DNA of 64,000 bases from Mesorhizobium carmichaelinearum (GCF_900199455.1 NZ_FZQR01000007.1:1-64000); one strand, 5' to 3'; numbered from the stretch's first letter, positions 8,998-18,093 are shown. Translations and numbers: made by a program. The notes: generated by a model from the sequence alone, not told the origin.

Positions 8998-9681
8998 ATG
9001 TTCGCAGTCATTAAAACGGGCGGTAAGCAGTATCGCGTTGCCGCCAACGATCTCCTGAAGATCGAAAAAGTCGAAGCCAATGTCGGCGATATCGTCGAGA
9101 TCGGCCACGTGCTCGCGCATGGCGAGGGCGAGAATGTCACGTTTGGCGCGCCGTTCGTCGATGGCGCTCTGGTCACCGCCGAAGTCGTCGAGCAGGGCAA
9201 GAACCGCACGGTCATCGCTTTCAAGAAGCGCCGCCGCCAGAATTCGCGCCGCAAGATCGGCCACCGCCAGCTTTTGACCACCGTGCGGATCGCCGAGATC
9301 CTGCTGGGTGGCGCGAAGCCCGCCAAGAAGGCCGCCGTGAAGGCGGAAGCCAAGGCTGAAGTTGCTGCCGAGGCGAAGGCCGAGGCTGCACCGAAGGAGG
9401 CCAAGGCCAAGAAGGAAGCTGCCCCCAAGGCAGAAGTGACGGCCGAGACGGCCGTCGCACCGTTGTTCAAGGCGCCGAAGGGCGAGCCGGACGACCTGAC
9501 CGTGATCAAGGGCATCGGCCCGGTCGCCGCCAAGGACCTTAACGAGCAGGGCATCATCACCTTCGCGCAGCTCGCCAAGCTGACCGACAAGGATGTCGCC
9601 AAGATCGACGAGCACATGCCGTTCAGCGCCGACCAGATCAAGGACTGGCGCGAACAGGCCAAGGAACTGGCGAAGAAGTAA
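8998..9681 (+). CDS. rplU: 50S ribosomal protein bL21 with long C-terminal extension
   Basis: The start is the ATG at 8998 (MFAVIKTGGKQYRV), the canonical L21 N-terminus; a longer frame upstream reads through the leader hairpin. Residues 1-~103 are the complete L21 domain (KKRRRQNSRRKIGHRQ near its end). It continues with an Ala/Lys/Glu-rich linker (~103-160) and a compact C-terminal domain (~160-227, DLTVIKGIGPVAAKDLNEQGI), whose IKGIGP segment resembles helix-hairpin-helix DNA/RNA-binding motifs. Standard L21 is about 103 residues, so this protein is twice the usual length. It is followed at 98 bp by rpmA, its normal partner. Confidence 0.95.
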   Translation: MFAVIKTGGKQYRVAANDLLKIEKVEANVGDIVEIGHVLAHGEGENVTFGAPFVDGALVTAEVVEQGKNRTVIAFKKRRRQNSRRKIGHRQLLTTVRIAEILLGGAKPAKKAAVKAEAKAEVAAEAKAEAAPKEAKAKKEAAPKAEVTAETAVAPLFKAPKGEPDDLTVIKGIGPVAAKDLNEQGIITFAQLAKLTDKDVAKIDEHMPFSADQIKDWREQAKELAKK

Positions 9682-9779
9682 TTTTTCCGGCGAAACATCC
9701 GCCGGATCGGACTTGAAACGGAACGCGAACGCGTTCATAAGGCCTTTTAGGCGCCTTGCGGCGCAACGGAGTTAGTTAG

Positions 9780-10049
9780 ATGGCACACAAGAAAGCTGGC
9801 GGCTCGTCGCGCAACGGTCGCGACTCGCATTCCAAGCGTCTGGGCGTGAAGAAGTTCGGCGGCGAAGCCGTCATCCCGGGCAACATCATCATTCGTCAAC
9901 GCGGCACGACCTGGCATCCCGGCGTCAATGTCGGCATGGGCACGGACCATACCCTTTTTGCGCTCGAATCCGGCGCCGTGACGTTCAACAAAAAAGCCAA
10001 CGGCCGAACCTACGTATCGGTCAACCCGATTACCAAAGCCGCGGAGTAG
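9780..10049 (+). CDS. rpmA: 50S ribosomal protein bL27
   Basis: 89 residues beginning MAHKKAGGSSRNGRDSHSKR and including RLGVKKFGGEAV and IIRQRGTTWHPG, all diagnostic of L27, whose N-terminus reaches the peptidyl-transferase centre. There is no N-terminal cleavable extension such as firmicutes have. It is co-transcribed with rplU and followed by a strong terminator about 70 bp downstream. Confidence 0.98.
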   Translation: MAHKKAGGSSRNGRDSHSKRLGVKKFGGEAVIPGNIIIRQRGTTWHPGVNVGMGTDHTLFALESGAVTFNKKANGRTYVSVNPITKAAE

Positions 10050-10118
10050 CCGGTTCCGCACTAGAACACCGGCGCCCATCTCGGGAACCGGTGTCTGGCA
10101 ACGCCAGGAAAAGGATCA

Positions 10119-10150
10119 GGGGAGATGGGTTTCCATCTCCCCTTTTTCTT
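10119..10150 (+). terminator. Rho-independent terminator of rplU-rpmA
   Basis: A 10-bp perfect stem (10119-10128 with 10133-10142, loop GTTT) is followed by TTTTTCTT. It lies between rpmA and the acetyltransferase gene. Confidence 0.9.
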
Positions 10151-10169
10151 GTGCCTGGAGGACTTTGAC

Positions 10170-10757
10170 ATGGTTGCCGAAGCGGAAGACTCAGAAGACG
10201 AAAGTTACGCGATAGACTGCCCGGTGCTGGTCACCGAGCGGCTGGTGATGCGGGCGCCGCGCGAGAGCGACATCGCGCAACTGGTCGAGCTTGCCGACAA
10301 CCGTCATGTCGCCGAAATGCTGGCGCGCATGCCGCATCCCTATGGCGAGGCCGAGGCGCGGGCCTTCCTCGCCATGACCAGGTCACGCCGCGCCGGCATC
10401 GCCTATGCCTTGACGCTGGCCGGGACCGACACGTTCGTCGGCTGCGCGGGCTTGAACACCACCGATCGCGGGCTGGAGCTCGGCTACTGGATCGGCGAAC
10501 CCTACTGGAAGCGCGGTTATGCGACGGAAGCCGCCCACGCGCTGGTCGACCTCGCGTTTCAGAAGACGTCGGTCCAGGTGCTGCATGCCTCGACGCGGGT
10601 CATCAATCCGGCCTCGCGCCGGGTGATCCACAAGTGCGGCTTCCAGTATGCCGGGCAGGGCATGCTGAACTCGATCGTCGCCGGCCAGGTGCCTGTCGAG
10701 CGCTACAGGCTGGACAGGAAGACGTGGATTAGCCTGCGCAACTGGGTGCATTTTTGA
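10170..10757 (+). CDS. GNAT-family N-acetyltransferase (RimJ/RimL type)
   Basis: 195 residues from the ATG at 10170, which has a GGAGG box 8 bases upstream; an earlier in-frame start would lie inside the terminator. It has the RimJ-like layout: TERLVMRAPRESDIAQLVELADN, LGYWIGEPYWKRGYATEAAHALVD (acetyl-CoA binding loop, GRG-like KRGYAT) and ASTRVINPASRRVIHKCGF. The family acetylates ribosomal-protein N-termini or small amines. The location after rplU-rpmA and before obgE fits a translation-linked role, but the substrate is unknown. Confidence 0.88.
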   Translation: MVAEAEDSEDESYAIDCPVLVTERLVMRAPRESDIAQLVELADNRHVAEMLARMPHPYGEAEARAFLAMTRSRRAGIAYALTLAGTDTFVGCAGLNTTDRGLELGYWIGEPYWKRGYATEAAHALVDLAFQKTSVQVLHASTRVINPASRRVIHKCGFQYAGQGMLNSIVAGQVPVERYRLDRKTWISLRNWVHF

Positions 10758-10785
10758 TGTGTGCTGATATTCAGGTGAGGCCGGC

Positions 10786-10876
10786 CTGCGAATGGCGGTT
10801 TCCTGCGCTTCCGGTGCTCACGTACTTTTAAGTACGCTCCGCTCCGGTTCTCGGAAACCACCATTCTCGGCGCGGC
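10786..10876. repeat. Nested palindromic intergenic repeat, copy 1
   Basis: An outer inverted repeat (GAATGGCGGTTTCC and its near complement ending at about 10876) encloses CCGG arms and a central ACGTACTT-TT-AAGTACG hairpin. It lies between two convergent genes. A second copy sharing the central part is at 52800-52905. Confidence 0.75.
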
Positions 10877-10923
10877 CTGACCTGAATCTCAACACACATC
10901 GGCGGCGCGGCGCGAGACCGAAG

Positions 10924-11793
10924 TCAGCCCAGTTCGGCCCACACCGGCAGATGGTCCGAACCGGTCGCCTGGTGGTCGACCCACAGGCGCTGCAGCGATC
11001 GGGCAAGCGAAGCGCTGGTGAAGACATAGTCGATGCGCTTGTGGCGGCCGCCATTGGCGGGATCCTTGGGGTCGGCCCAGCTGGCGAGATCCTCGCCGGT
11101 GGCATTGAGGCGCACGGCGGCGTCGACGGCGAAGTCGGCGGTCAGCGGCATGCCGAACTGGTGGTCCGGCCGGCCGGCGAGTTCGACATATTCGGGCGAG
11201 CCGGCCAGCATGTTGAAATCGCCCATGGCGACAAAGGCCTCGGGATGCGGCAATTCCGGCAGGCCGATCTCGGCGACGCCGGACAGCGCGCCGCCTTCGA
11301 GCGCATAGTTCAGCAGGCGCCGGCGCAGGAACTGGATCTGCCTTGTGCGTTCGACCGGACTGCGGTGATCGAGATGGATGGAATAGAAGCGGATGAAACC
11401 AAGCGGCGTCTCGATCAGTGCCTCCAGCGCGCCGCGCTGGAAGTTCATCATCTCGAAGCTGCGGCTGCGCGGCAAAAGCAGGTTGCGCGACAGATGAATG
11501 GGCGTCTTCGACAGCATCATGTTGCCGAGCTGGAAGGTGGTGGTGATGGCGCGGCCGTTCTCGATGCGCGAGCCGATATTGGCCTCGAAATTGCTGCCAT
11601 AGACGGCGAAATAGTCGGGCAGCGCTTCGCCGATCTCGGCAACCATATCGCGCCCGCCGTTTCTCGGATTGTTGCGGGTGACCTCCTGCAGCGCGATCAC
11701 GTCGGCGCCGCGCACCGTGTCGGCAATGCGCGCGACATCGTAGTGCCCATCAAGCCCAATGCCGTATTGGATGTTGTAGGTTACAAGCCTCAT
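10924..11793 (-). CDS. Endonuclease/exonuclease/phosphatase-family hydrolase
   Basis: 289 residues beginning MRLVTYNIQYG. The EEP fold signatures are the N-terminal Asn, DVIALQEVTR (metal-binding Glu), the His in YSIHLDHRS, VAMGDFNML (catalytic Asp-Asn) and the terminal TGSDHLPVWAEL (Asp-His pair). Members are Mg-dependent phosphodiesterases acting on DNA, inositol phosphates or lipid headgroups; no signal peptide, so cytosolic. Substrate unknown. It converges with the acetyltransferase gene and is divergent from obgE. Confidence 0.9.
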   Translation of the reverse strand: MRLVTYNIQYGIGLDGHYDVARIADTVRGADVIALQEVTRNNPRNGGRDMVAEIGEALPDYFAVYGSNFEANIGSRIENGRAITTTFQLGNMMLSKTPIHLSRNLLLPRSRSFEMMNFQRGALEALIETPLGFIRFYSIHLDHRSPVERTRQIQFLRRRLLNYALEGGALSGVAEIGLPELPHPEAFVAMGDFNMLAGSPEYVELAGRPDHQFGMPLTADFAVDAAVRLNATGEDLASWADPKDPANGGRHKRIDYVFTSASLARSLQRLWVDHQATGSDHLPVWAELG

Positions 11794-11924
11794 AGCAACA
11801 TTTCTCCGGCCGACCCCAAGCGGCCATTGTCACAAAACGGTCTCGCCCTTGACCGCGCCTTGGTTTAGAGCAAGGCCCAAGGTTTAGAGCAATGCCGCAA
11901 GGCCAATAAAGAAACTGCAATCTC

Positions 11925-12956
11925 ATGAAATTTCTCGATCAAGCCAAGGTCTATGTCCGCTCCGGTGACGGGGGCGCCGGTTCGGTGTCGTTCCGGCGCG
12001 AGAAATTCATCGAGTTCGGCGGGCCGGATGGCGGCGACGGCGGGCGTGGCGGCGATGTCTGGCTGGAAGCGGTCGACGGGCTGAACACGCTGATCGACTA
12101 TCGCTACCAGCAGCATTTCAAGGCCAAGACCGGCGTCCACGGCATGGGCCGCAACATGACCGGCGCCAAAGGCGCCGACGTCACGCTGAAGGTGCCGGCC
12201 GGAACGCAAGTGTTCGAGGAAGACAATGAGACGCTGATCTGCGATCTCACCGTGGTCGGCCAGCGCTTCCTGCTCGCCAAGGGCGGCAATGGCGGCTTCG
12301 GCAACCAGCATTTCAAGACCTCGACCAACCAGGCGCCGCGCCGCGCCAATCCCGGCCTTCCCGGCGAGGAGCTCAACATCTGGCTGCGGCTGAAGCTGAT
12401 CGCCGATGCCGGGCTGGTCGGGCTGCCCAATGCCGGCAAGTCGACATTTCTCGCCGCCGTCACCGCGGCCAAGCCGAAGATCGCCGATTATCCCTTTACG
12501 ACGCTGCATCCCGGCCTCGGCGTTGCCCGCATCGACGCGCGCGAATTCGTCATCGCCGACATTCCAGGCCTGATCGAAGGCGCGCATGAGGGGGTGGGCA
12601 TCGGCGACCGGTTCCTCGGCCATGTCGAGCGCACACGCGTGCTGCTGCATCTGGTTTCGGCGCAGGAGGAAAATCCGGGCAAGGCCTACAAGACCGTGCG
12701 TGCCGAACTCGATGCCTATGGCAATGGTTTGATCGAGAAGGTCGAGATACTGGCCCTTTCGCAGGTCGACACGCTCGATGCCGATGCGCGCAAGAAGAAG
12801 GTTGCTTCGCTGAAGCGGGCCGCCGGCCGCGCGCCGATGCTTCTGTCCGCCGTTACCGGCGAAGGCGTTGAGGCCGTGCTGCGGGCGCTGATGACAGTGA
12901 TTGCCGAGGCGCGCGCGGAGGCTGCGCCCGTGGTCGAGACGCGCTGGGAAAAGTAA
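11925..12956 (+). CDS. obgE: GTPase ObgE/CgtA
   Basis: 343 residues. The N-terminal Obg domain (1-~158) is Gly-rich (GDGGAGSVSFRREKF, GPDGGDGGRGGDVWL). The G domain follows, with G1 GLPNAGKST, G2/switch in DYPFTTLHPGLG, G3 DIPGLIEGAHEG, and the recognition motif altered to LSQVDTLDA in place of NKxD, as is usual for alphaproteobacterial Obg. An essential GTPase for 50S assembly and stress signalling. proB starts 4 bp after its stop, so the two are probably co-transcribed. Confidence 0.97.
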   Translation: MKFLDQAKVYVRSGDGGAGSVSFRREKFIEFGGPDGGDGGRGGDVWLEAVDGLNTLIDYRYQQHFKAKTGVHGMGRNMTGAKGADVTLKVPAGTQVFEEDNETLICDLTVVGQRFLLAKGGNGGFGNQHFKTSTNQAPRRANPGLPGEELNIWLRLKLIADAGLVGLPNAGKSTFLAAVTAAKPKIADYPFTTLHPGLGVARIDAREFVIADIPGLIEGAHEGVGIGDRFLGHVERTRVLLHLVSAQEENPGKAYKTVRAELDAYGNGLIEKVEILALSQVDTLDADARKKKVASLKRAAGRAPMLLSAVTGEGVEAVLRALMTVIAEARAEAAPVVETRWEK

Positions 12957-12960
12957 GGCC

Positions 12961-14097
12961 ATGCAGTCGCTGAAAAAATACCGGCGCATCACCGTCAAGA
13001 TCGGCTCGGCGTTGCTCGTCGACCGCGCGAGCGGCCTGAAGCGCGACTGGCTGGCTTCGCTCGCCGACGACATCGCCGTGCTGGCCCAGGGCGGCGCCGA
13101 AATCCTCGTTGTCTCCTCCGGCGCCATCGCACTCGGCCGCACCATTCTTGGGCTCGGCAAGCGGGCGCTGAAGCTTGAGGAGAGCCAGGCGGCCGCCGCT
13201 GTCGGACAGATTGCGCTGGCCGGCGCCTGGTCGGATGCGCTCGGCAAGGGCGCGCTGAAATCGGGCCAGATTCTTTTGACGCTTGGCGACACCGAGGAGC
13301 GCCGGCGTTATCTCAACGCGCGCGCGACGATCTCGACGCTGCTCAAGATGAAGGCGGTGCCGGTCATCAACGAGAACGACACGGTGGCCACCTCCGAAAT
13401 CCGCTATGGCGACAATGACCGGCTGGCCGCGCGGGTGGCGACGATGATGGGCGCCGACCTATTGGTGCTGCTCTCCGACATTGACGGGCTCTATACGGCG
13501 CCGCCGGCGCGTGATCCCGATGCCAAGTTCATTCCGGTTGTCGACCGCATCACGCCTGACATCGAGGCGATGGCGGGAGCCGCCGCGTCCGAGCTGTCGC
13601 GCGGCGGCATGCGCACCAAGCTCGACGCCGGCAAGATCGCCACCGCCGCCGGCACCGCTATGATCATCACATCGGGCACGCGGCTGTCGCCGCTGATGGC
13701 GATCGAGCGCGGCGAACGCGCCACCTTCTTCCGGCCGAGCGCCAATCCGGTCAAGGGCTACAAGACATGGATCGCCGGCCAGCTCGAACCGGCCGGCCGA
13801 CTGACCGTCGATGCCGGCGCCGTCGGCGCGCTCACATCGGGCAAATCGCTGTTGCCGGCCGGCGTCAAGCTGGTCAGCGGCAATTTCTCGCGCGGCGACA
13901 CCGTGGCGATCCTGTCGCCCGAGGGCCGCGAGATCGCGCGCGGCCTGGTTGCCTATGATGCCGCCGATGCCGTAAGGATCGCAGGCCTGAAGACGGCCGA
14001 GATCGAAACCGTGCTCGGCTACGAAGCGCGCTCGGCGATGATCCACCGCGACGACCTCGTGGTGAGTCACGCTGGAGGCGACATAAGCGGAGGATGA
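12961..14097 (+). CDS. proB: Glutamate 5-kinase
   Basis: 378 residues from the ATG at 12961. The amino-acid kinase domain carries VKIGSALLVD, VSSGAIALG, VINENDTVATSEIRYGDND and RGGMRTKLDAGKIA. A C-terminal PUA domain (~280-378) follows. It phosphorylates L-glutamate in the first step of proline synthesis. It lies between obgE and proA with gaps of only a few bases, so the two enzymes of the unstable glutamyl-phosphate pathway are co-expressed. Confidence 0.97.
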   Translation: MQSLKKYRRITVKIGSALLVDRASGLKRDWLASLADDIAVLAQGGAEILVVSSGAIALGRTILGLGKRALKLEESQAAAAVGQIALAGAWSDALGKGALKSGQILLTLGDTEERRRYLNARATISTLLKMKAVPVINENDTVATSEIRYGDNDRLAARVATMMGADLLVLLSDIDGLYTAPPARDPDAKFIPVVDRITPDIEAMAGAAASELSRGGMRTKLDAGKIATAAGTAMIITSGTRLSPLMAIERGERATFFRPSANPVKGYKTWIAGQLEPAGRLTVDAGAVGALTSGKSLLPAGVKLVSGNFSRGDTVAILSPEGREIARGLVAYDAADAVRIAGLKTAEIETVLGYEARSAMIHRDDLVVSHAGGDISGG

Positions 14098-14100
14098 GCC

Positions 14101-15387
14101 ATGCTGAAGCTGCATGAACAATCCGGAGACGACACCGTGCCGCTGATGGCCGATATCGGCCGCCGCGCCCGCGCCGCCGCTCGACCGCTGGCCATCGCGT
14201 CGACCGCAGCCAAGAACGCCGCTCTTGTCGCGATGGCCAAGGCCATAATCGCCCGCGAGCAAGCCATTCTCGACGCCAACGCCATCGACATCTCGAATGG
14301 CCAGGAGTCAGGGCTGTCCGCCTCGTTCATGGACCGGCTGAAGCTCGATCCGGCGCGCATCCGCACTATCGCCGACGGCATCCGCGAAATCGCCGAACTC
14401 AAGGATCCTGTCGGCGATGTGATCGCCGCATGGGAGCGGCCGAACGGCCTGCGGATCGAGCGCGTGCGCACGCCGCTCGGCGTCGTCGGCGTCATCTATG
14501 AGAGCCGGCCGAACGTGACGGCCGACGCCGGCGCGCTCTGCCTCAAGGCCGGCAATCCGGTGATCCTGCGCGGCGGCTCCGATTCGCTCAATTCTTCGGC
14601 GGCCATCCATGCCTGCCTGGTCGAGGGCCTGAAGGCCGCCGGCTTGCCCGAAGATGCGATCCAGCTGGTGCCGACCACCGACCGCGCCGCGGTCGGCGAG
14701 ATGCTCAAGGGGCTTTCCGGCAACCTCGACGTCATCATCCCGCGCGGCGGCAAAAGCCTGGTCGGGCGCGTGCAGAGCGAGGCGCGGGTGCCGGTCTTTG
14801 CCCATCTCGAAGGCATCTGCCATCTCTACATCGACCGCTCCGCCGAGCTCGACATGGCGGTGAAGATCGCCGTCAACGCCAAGATGCGGCGCACCGGCGT
14901 GTGTGGCGCAGCCGAGACGCTGCTGATCGACCGCGCGGTCGCATCCACTCATCTGCTGCCGATCCTTGATGCGCTGCGCGCGGCCGGCTGCGAGATCCAT
15001 GCCGACGCCGAGGTGCTGAAAGTGTTTTTCGACGCCAAGCCGGCGACCGATGCCGACTGGGTGACCGAATATCTCGACGCCATCATCGCGGTGAAGCTGG
15101 TCGACGGCATCGATGGTGCGATCGAGCATATCGAGTCCTTCTCCTCGCATCACACCGAGGCGATCATCGCCGACGATGCGAAGGCGGTGGAGCGGTTCTT
15201 CAACGAGATCGATTCGGCGATCCTGCTGCACAATGCCTCGACGCAGTTCGCCGATGGCGGCGAGTTCGGCATGGGCGCCGAGATCGGTATCGCCACCGGC
15301 AAGATGCATGCGCGCGGGCCGGTCGGTGTCGAGCAACTGACCTCCTTCAAATACCGCGTGCACGGGTCGGGACAGGTGAGGCCTTGA
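14101..15387 (+). CDS. proA: Gamma-glutamyl phosphate reductase
   Basis: 428 residues, normal length. The aldehyde-dehydrogenase-like fold shows PLGVVGVIYESRPNVTADAGALCLKAGN, IPRGGKSLV and the catalytic Cys region RRTGVCGAAETLLID. It reduces glutamyl-5-phosphate to glutamate semialdehyde using NADPH. It starts 3 bp after proB. A large palindromic element fills the gap to nadD. Confidence 0.97.
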   Translation: MLKLHEQSGDDTVPLMADIGRRARAAARPLAIASTAAKNAALVAMAKAIIAREQAILDANAIDISNGQESGLSASFMDRLKLDPARIRTIADGIREIAELKDPVGDVIAAWERPNGLRIERVRTPLGVVGVIYESRPNVTADAGALCLKAGNPVILRGGSDSLNSSAAIHACLVEGLKAAGLPEDAIQLVPTTDRAAVGEMLKGLSGNLDVIIPRGGKSLVGRVQSEARVPVFAHLEGICHLYIDRSAELDMAVKIAVNAKMRRTGVCGAAETLLIDRAVASTHLLPILDALRAAGCEIHADAEVLKVFFDAKPATDADWVTEYLDAIIAVKLVDGIDGAIEHIESFSSHHTEAIIADDAKAVERFFNEIDSAILLHNASTQFADGGEFGMGAEIGIATGKMHARGPVGVEQLTSFKYRVHGSGQVRP

Positions 15388-15398
15388 GCGCTGGTCTT

Positions 15399-15521
15399 AC
15401 CCTCCCCCTTGTGGGGAGGGTGGCGAGCGCAGCGAGCCGGGTGGGGGAACGACGCTGAATTCCGCGATACCCCCGCCCCGCTCCGCTTCGCCGATCGACC
15501 CTTCCCACAAGGGGGAGGGTG
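15399..15521. repeat. Long inverted-repeat intergenic element (ACCCTCCCCCTTGTGG type)
   Basis: The left arm (about 15399-15422) is matched by its complement at about 15498-15521. Each arm also carries its own partial dyad (CCCTCCCC..GGGGAGGG). The whole 163-bp proA-nadD gap is this element. Arms of this type recur across Mesorhizobium and related genomes. Confidence 0.75.
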
Positions 15522-15550
15522 AGAACGCGGTTCCCTCCCGCTATCTCCGC

Positions 15551-16138
15551 ATGCCGCACGCCGAAAAGGGCCTCACCGTCGGTCTGTTCGGCGGTTCGTT
15601 CAACCCGCCGCATGCCGGCCATGCGCTGGTCGCCGAGATTGCGCTCAGGCGCCTGGCGCTCGACCAGCTGTGGTGGATGGTGACGCCTGGCAATCCGCTG
15701 AAGAGCACGCGCGAGCTGGCGCCGCTGGCCGACCGGCTGCAGCTGTCGGAGAAGATCGCCAGGAACCCGAAGATCAAGGTCACCGCCTTCGAGGCGGCGC
15801 ATCATGTGCGCTATACCGCCGACACGCTGGCGCTGGTCAAGGCGCGCAATCCCGGCGTCGACTTCGTCTGGATCATGGGCGCGGACAGTTTGCGCGATTT
15901 CCACCGCTGGCAGCGCTGGCGCGAGATCGTGCTGACCTTCCCGATCGCGGTCATCGACCGCCCGGGCGCGACGCTGTCGTTCCTGTCGTCGGTCGTCGCC
16001 AAGACCTTCGATTATGCCCGCATCGACGAAGGCGACGCGCCGCTGCTTGCCCGCATGAAGGCGCCGGCCTGGACCTTCATCCACGGCCCGCGCTCCTCGC
16101 TGTCGTCGAGCGCGATCCGGAAAATGGCGAAAGGGTAG
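15551..16138 (+). CDS. nadD: Nicotinate-nucleotide adenylyltransferase
   Basis: 195 residues with the nucleotidyltransferase signature GLFGGSFNPPHAGH near residues 11-24, VTPGNPLK, WIMGADSLRDFHRW, and the C-terminal GPRSSLSSSAIRK (ISSTxIR-like). It adenylates nicotinate mononucleotide in NAD synthesis. The ATG chosen has a poor ribosome site because the palindromic element abuts it; no better start is visible. Part of the conserved proA-nadD-rsfS-rlmH order. Confidence 0.95.
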   Translation: MPHAEKGLTVGLFGGSFNPPHAGHALVAEIALRRLALDQLWWMVTPGNPLKSTRELAPLADRLQLSEKIARNPKIKVTAFEAAHHVRYTADTLALVKARNPGVDFVWIMGADSLRDFHRWQRWREIVLTFPIAVIDRPGATLSFLSSVVAKTFDYARIDEGDAPLLARMKAPAWTFIHGPRSSLSSSAIRKMAKG

Positions 16139-16234
16139 GGCCTCCACGCCAAGGGGAAGGGCCGCGTTTCGCCCGCCCGCCTATGTCGTTTTTACAGCGG
16201 CGCCTGCCCGACGGATCGGCGATGCTGGCCCGAT

Positions 16235-17530
16235 ATGGCAATTCAAACCAAGACCCAACCCGCAATCGAGCCGGAGCACGGCAGCGCGCCGACGCCGCTG
16301 ATCGCGATTGCCAGCGTCATCGTGTCGATGGCGCTGATCGCCATCGGCAATGGGCTGATGTTTGCCTACATCCCGGTCCGGCTTGGCGTCGAGGGTTTCG
16401 ATCCGACCTGGGCCGGGCTGATTGTCACCGGCCTGTCGGCCGGCGGTCTTGCCGGCTGCATCCTGACCGGGCCGCTGGTGCGCAGGGTCGGCCATGCCCG
16501 TGCCTTCATGGTGCTGTCGGCGCTGATCGCGCTTTCCAATGCGGCCATCGGCGCTGGGCCGCATCCCTTGCTGTGGATCGGCGCGCGCGCCCTCTACGGT
16601 TTTGCCATATGCGGCCTGTTCATCGTCGCGCAGAGCTGGCTGAACGATGCGGTCGCCAACGCCATACGCGGCCGGGTGATGGCTTTCTTCTACGTCGCCT
16701 ATGTCGCCGGGCTCGGCGTCGGCTATGCGACACTGGCGCTGGTCGACATCAGAACCGCGGACGCACCGTTGATCGGCATTGTCTTTACCGCTCTGTCGAT
16801 CCTGCCCGTCGGCATGACGCGGCTTGCGCAGCCGCCGGCGCCGCAGGCGGCCTCGGTGGCGCTGCGCCGGGCCTGGCGGATTTCGCCGGTCGGCGTTGCC
16901 GGCATGCTGGCGGTCGGCGGCCTGTCCATGTCGATTTCCGGTTTCGCGCCGATCCACGCCACGGCCAAGGGCTACAGCCAGGCCGATGTGGCATTGCTGC
17001 TTTCGGTGATGCCGCTCGGCACGCTGATCCTGCAGCTTCCGTTCGGCTGGATCTCCGACCGCACCGATCGCCGTTACGTGCTGATCGGGGCGTCCGCACT
17101 GGCCGCCGCGGCCGGCATGTTCGCGCTCGGTTTCGACGGCGGCGCGCTGCCGGCGCTGCTGGTGATCTATGTCTTGTGGGACGGCGCCTCCGAATCGATC
17201 TATTCACTGTCCAGTGCGCACGCCGCCGACCGCGCAGGCAAGGACGACATGGTGGCGCTGTCCAGCTCGCTGTTGTTTGCCTGGTCGCTGTCGGGCTTCA
17301 TCGTGCCGGGCATCGTCACCGCCCTTTCGGCCGCCTTCGGCACGCAGGCCTTCATCTATGTGGCTGTTGTCATCGCCTGCGCCTTCTGCCTGTTCGTGCT
17401 GTTGCGCGTGTTCACAACACAGGCCGTGCCGGCCACTGAGACCGGCAGTTTCGCACCGATGACGGCGCAGGCGCCGCTGCCGGTCGAGCTCGCCTATGCG
17501 CCGGACGATACCGCCGGGAAACCGGGCTGA
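16235..17530 (+). CDS. Major facilitator superfamily transporter
   Basis: 431 residues with about 12 hydrophobic segments. The first is near residue 30-55, and there is an MFS loop 8-9 motif (GWISDRTDRRYVLIG). The first half has VRRVGHARAF, a weak form of the loop 2-3 motif. The sequence resembles the YcaD-like group, whose substrate is unknown. It interrupts the usual nadD-rsfS adjacency, so it is probably a lineage-specific insertion into the block. Same strand as its neighbours. Confidence 0.88.
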   Translation: MAIQTKTQPAIEPEHGSAPTPLIAIASVIVSMALIAIGNGLMFAYIPVRLGVEGFDPTWAGLIVTGLSAGGLAGCILTGPLVRRVGHARAFMVLSALIALSNAAIGAGPHPLLWIGARALYGFAICGLFIVAQSWLNDAVANAIRGRVMAFFYVAYVAGLGVGYATLALVDIRTADAPLIGIVFTALSILPVGMTRLAQPPAPQAASVALRRAWRISPVGVAGMLAVGGLSMSISGFAPIHATAKGYSQADVALLLSVMPLGTLILQLPFGWISDRTDRRYVLIGASALAAAAGMFALGFDGGALPALLVIYVLWDGASESIYSLSSAHAADRAGKDDMVALSSSLLFAWSLSGFIVPGIVTALSAAFGTQAFIYVAVVIACAFCLFVLLRVFTTQAVPATETGSFAPMTAQAPLPVELAYAPDDTAGKPG

Positions 17531-17709
17531 TCCCTTGCCGACGGGCTTCATTTCTGATGCCTGGCGAACCTGCTTCTGCGGCTGCGTCTTGAAACTGCAA
17601 CGGAACTCTGCCTATCTAAGTGGTGTCACCTGCTTTTGGGGGTGATTTGGTTGTTCTTGCTGCGAAAGGAAATACACTGAGAACAGCACTGCGGAAGAAG
17701 GCCGATATC

Positions 17710-18087
17710 ATGCCTTCGCCGGCCAGGATCAGCGTAGACGACGCCGTGTCCCGTGCCATCAAGACAGTCCTTGCCAGTCTGGAAGACTCCAAGGCCGAAA
17801 ATATTGTCTCAATCGACATTCAGGGGAAATCGAGCCTCGGCGACTACATGGTCGTCGCGTCGGGCCGATCGCACCGTCATGTCTCGGCTGTCGCCGACCA
17901 TCTCCTCAAGGCGCTCAAGGATGCCGGCCTCGGCACCGCGCGCGTCGAGGGACTGTCCGGCGCCGACTGGGTCCTGATCGATTCAGGCGACATCATCGTC
18001 CATGTCTTCCGTCCCGAAGTCCGCGAATTCTACAATCTCGAAAAGATGTGGCAGGCGCCGGATCTCGAGGAAGAGACCCTTCATTAA
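17710..18087 (+). CDS. rsfS: Ribosomal silencing factor RsfS
   Basis: 125 residues from the ATG at 17710. A longer reading from a GTG at 17620 adds 30 residues; the conserved domain begins at ARISVDDAVSRA, so the shorter start is preferred but not certain. Conserved motifs are IDIQGKSSLGDYMVVASGRSHRH, GADWVLIDSGDIIVHVF and REFYNLEKMW. It binds L14 of the 50S subunit and blocks subunit joining in starvation. It precedes rlmH, as in many bacteria. Confidence 0.94.
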   Translation: MPSPARISVDDAVSRAIKTVLASLEDSKAENIVSIDIQGKSSLGDYMVVASGRSHRHVSAVADHLLKALKDAGLGTARVEGLSGADWVLIDSGDIIVHVFRPEVREFYNLEKMWQAPDLEEETLH

Positions 18088-18093
18088 GCTGCC

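Noticed and set aside
11865..13292. A 475-codon minus-strand frame
   Set aside because: Antisense to obgE and proB; repetitive Arg/Ala-rich translation and no motif.
15399..15521. A CRISPR or attachment site between proA and nadD
   Set aside because: One inverted repeat pair only, with no regular spacers; it matches a common dispersed element type.
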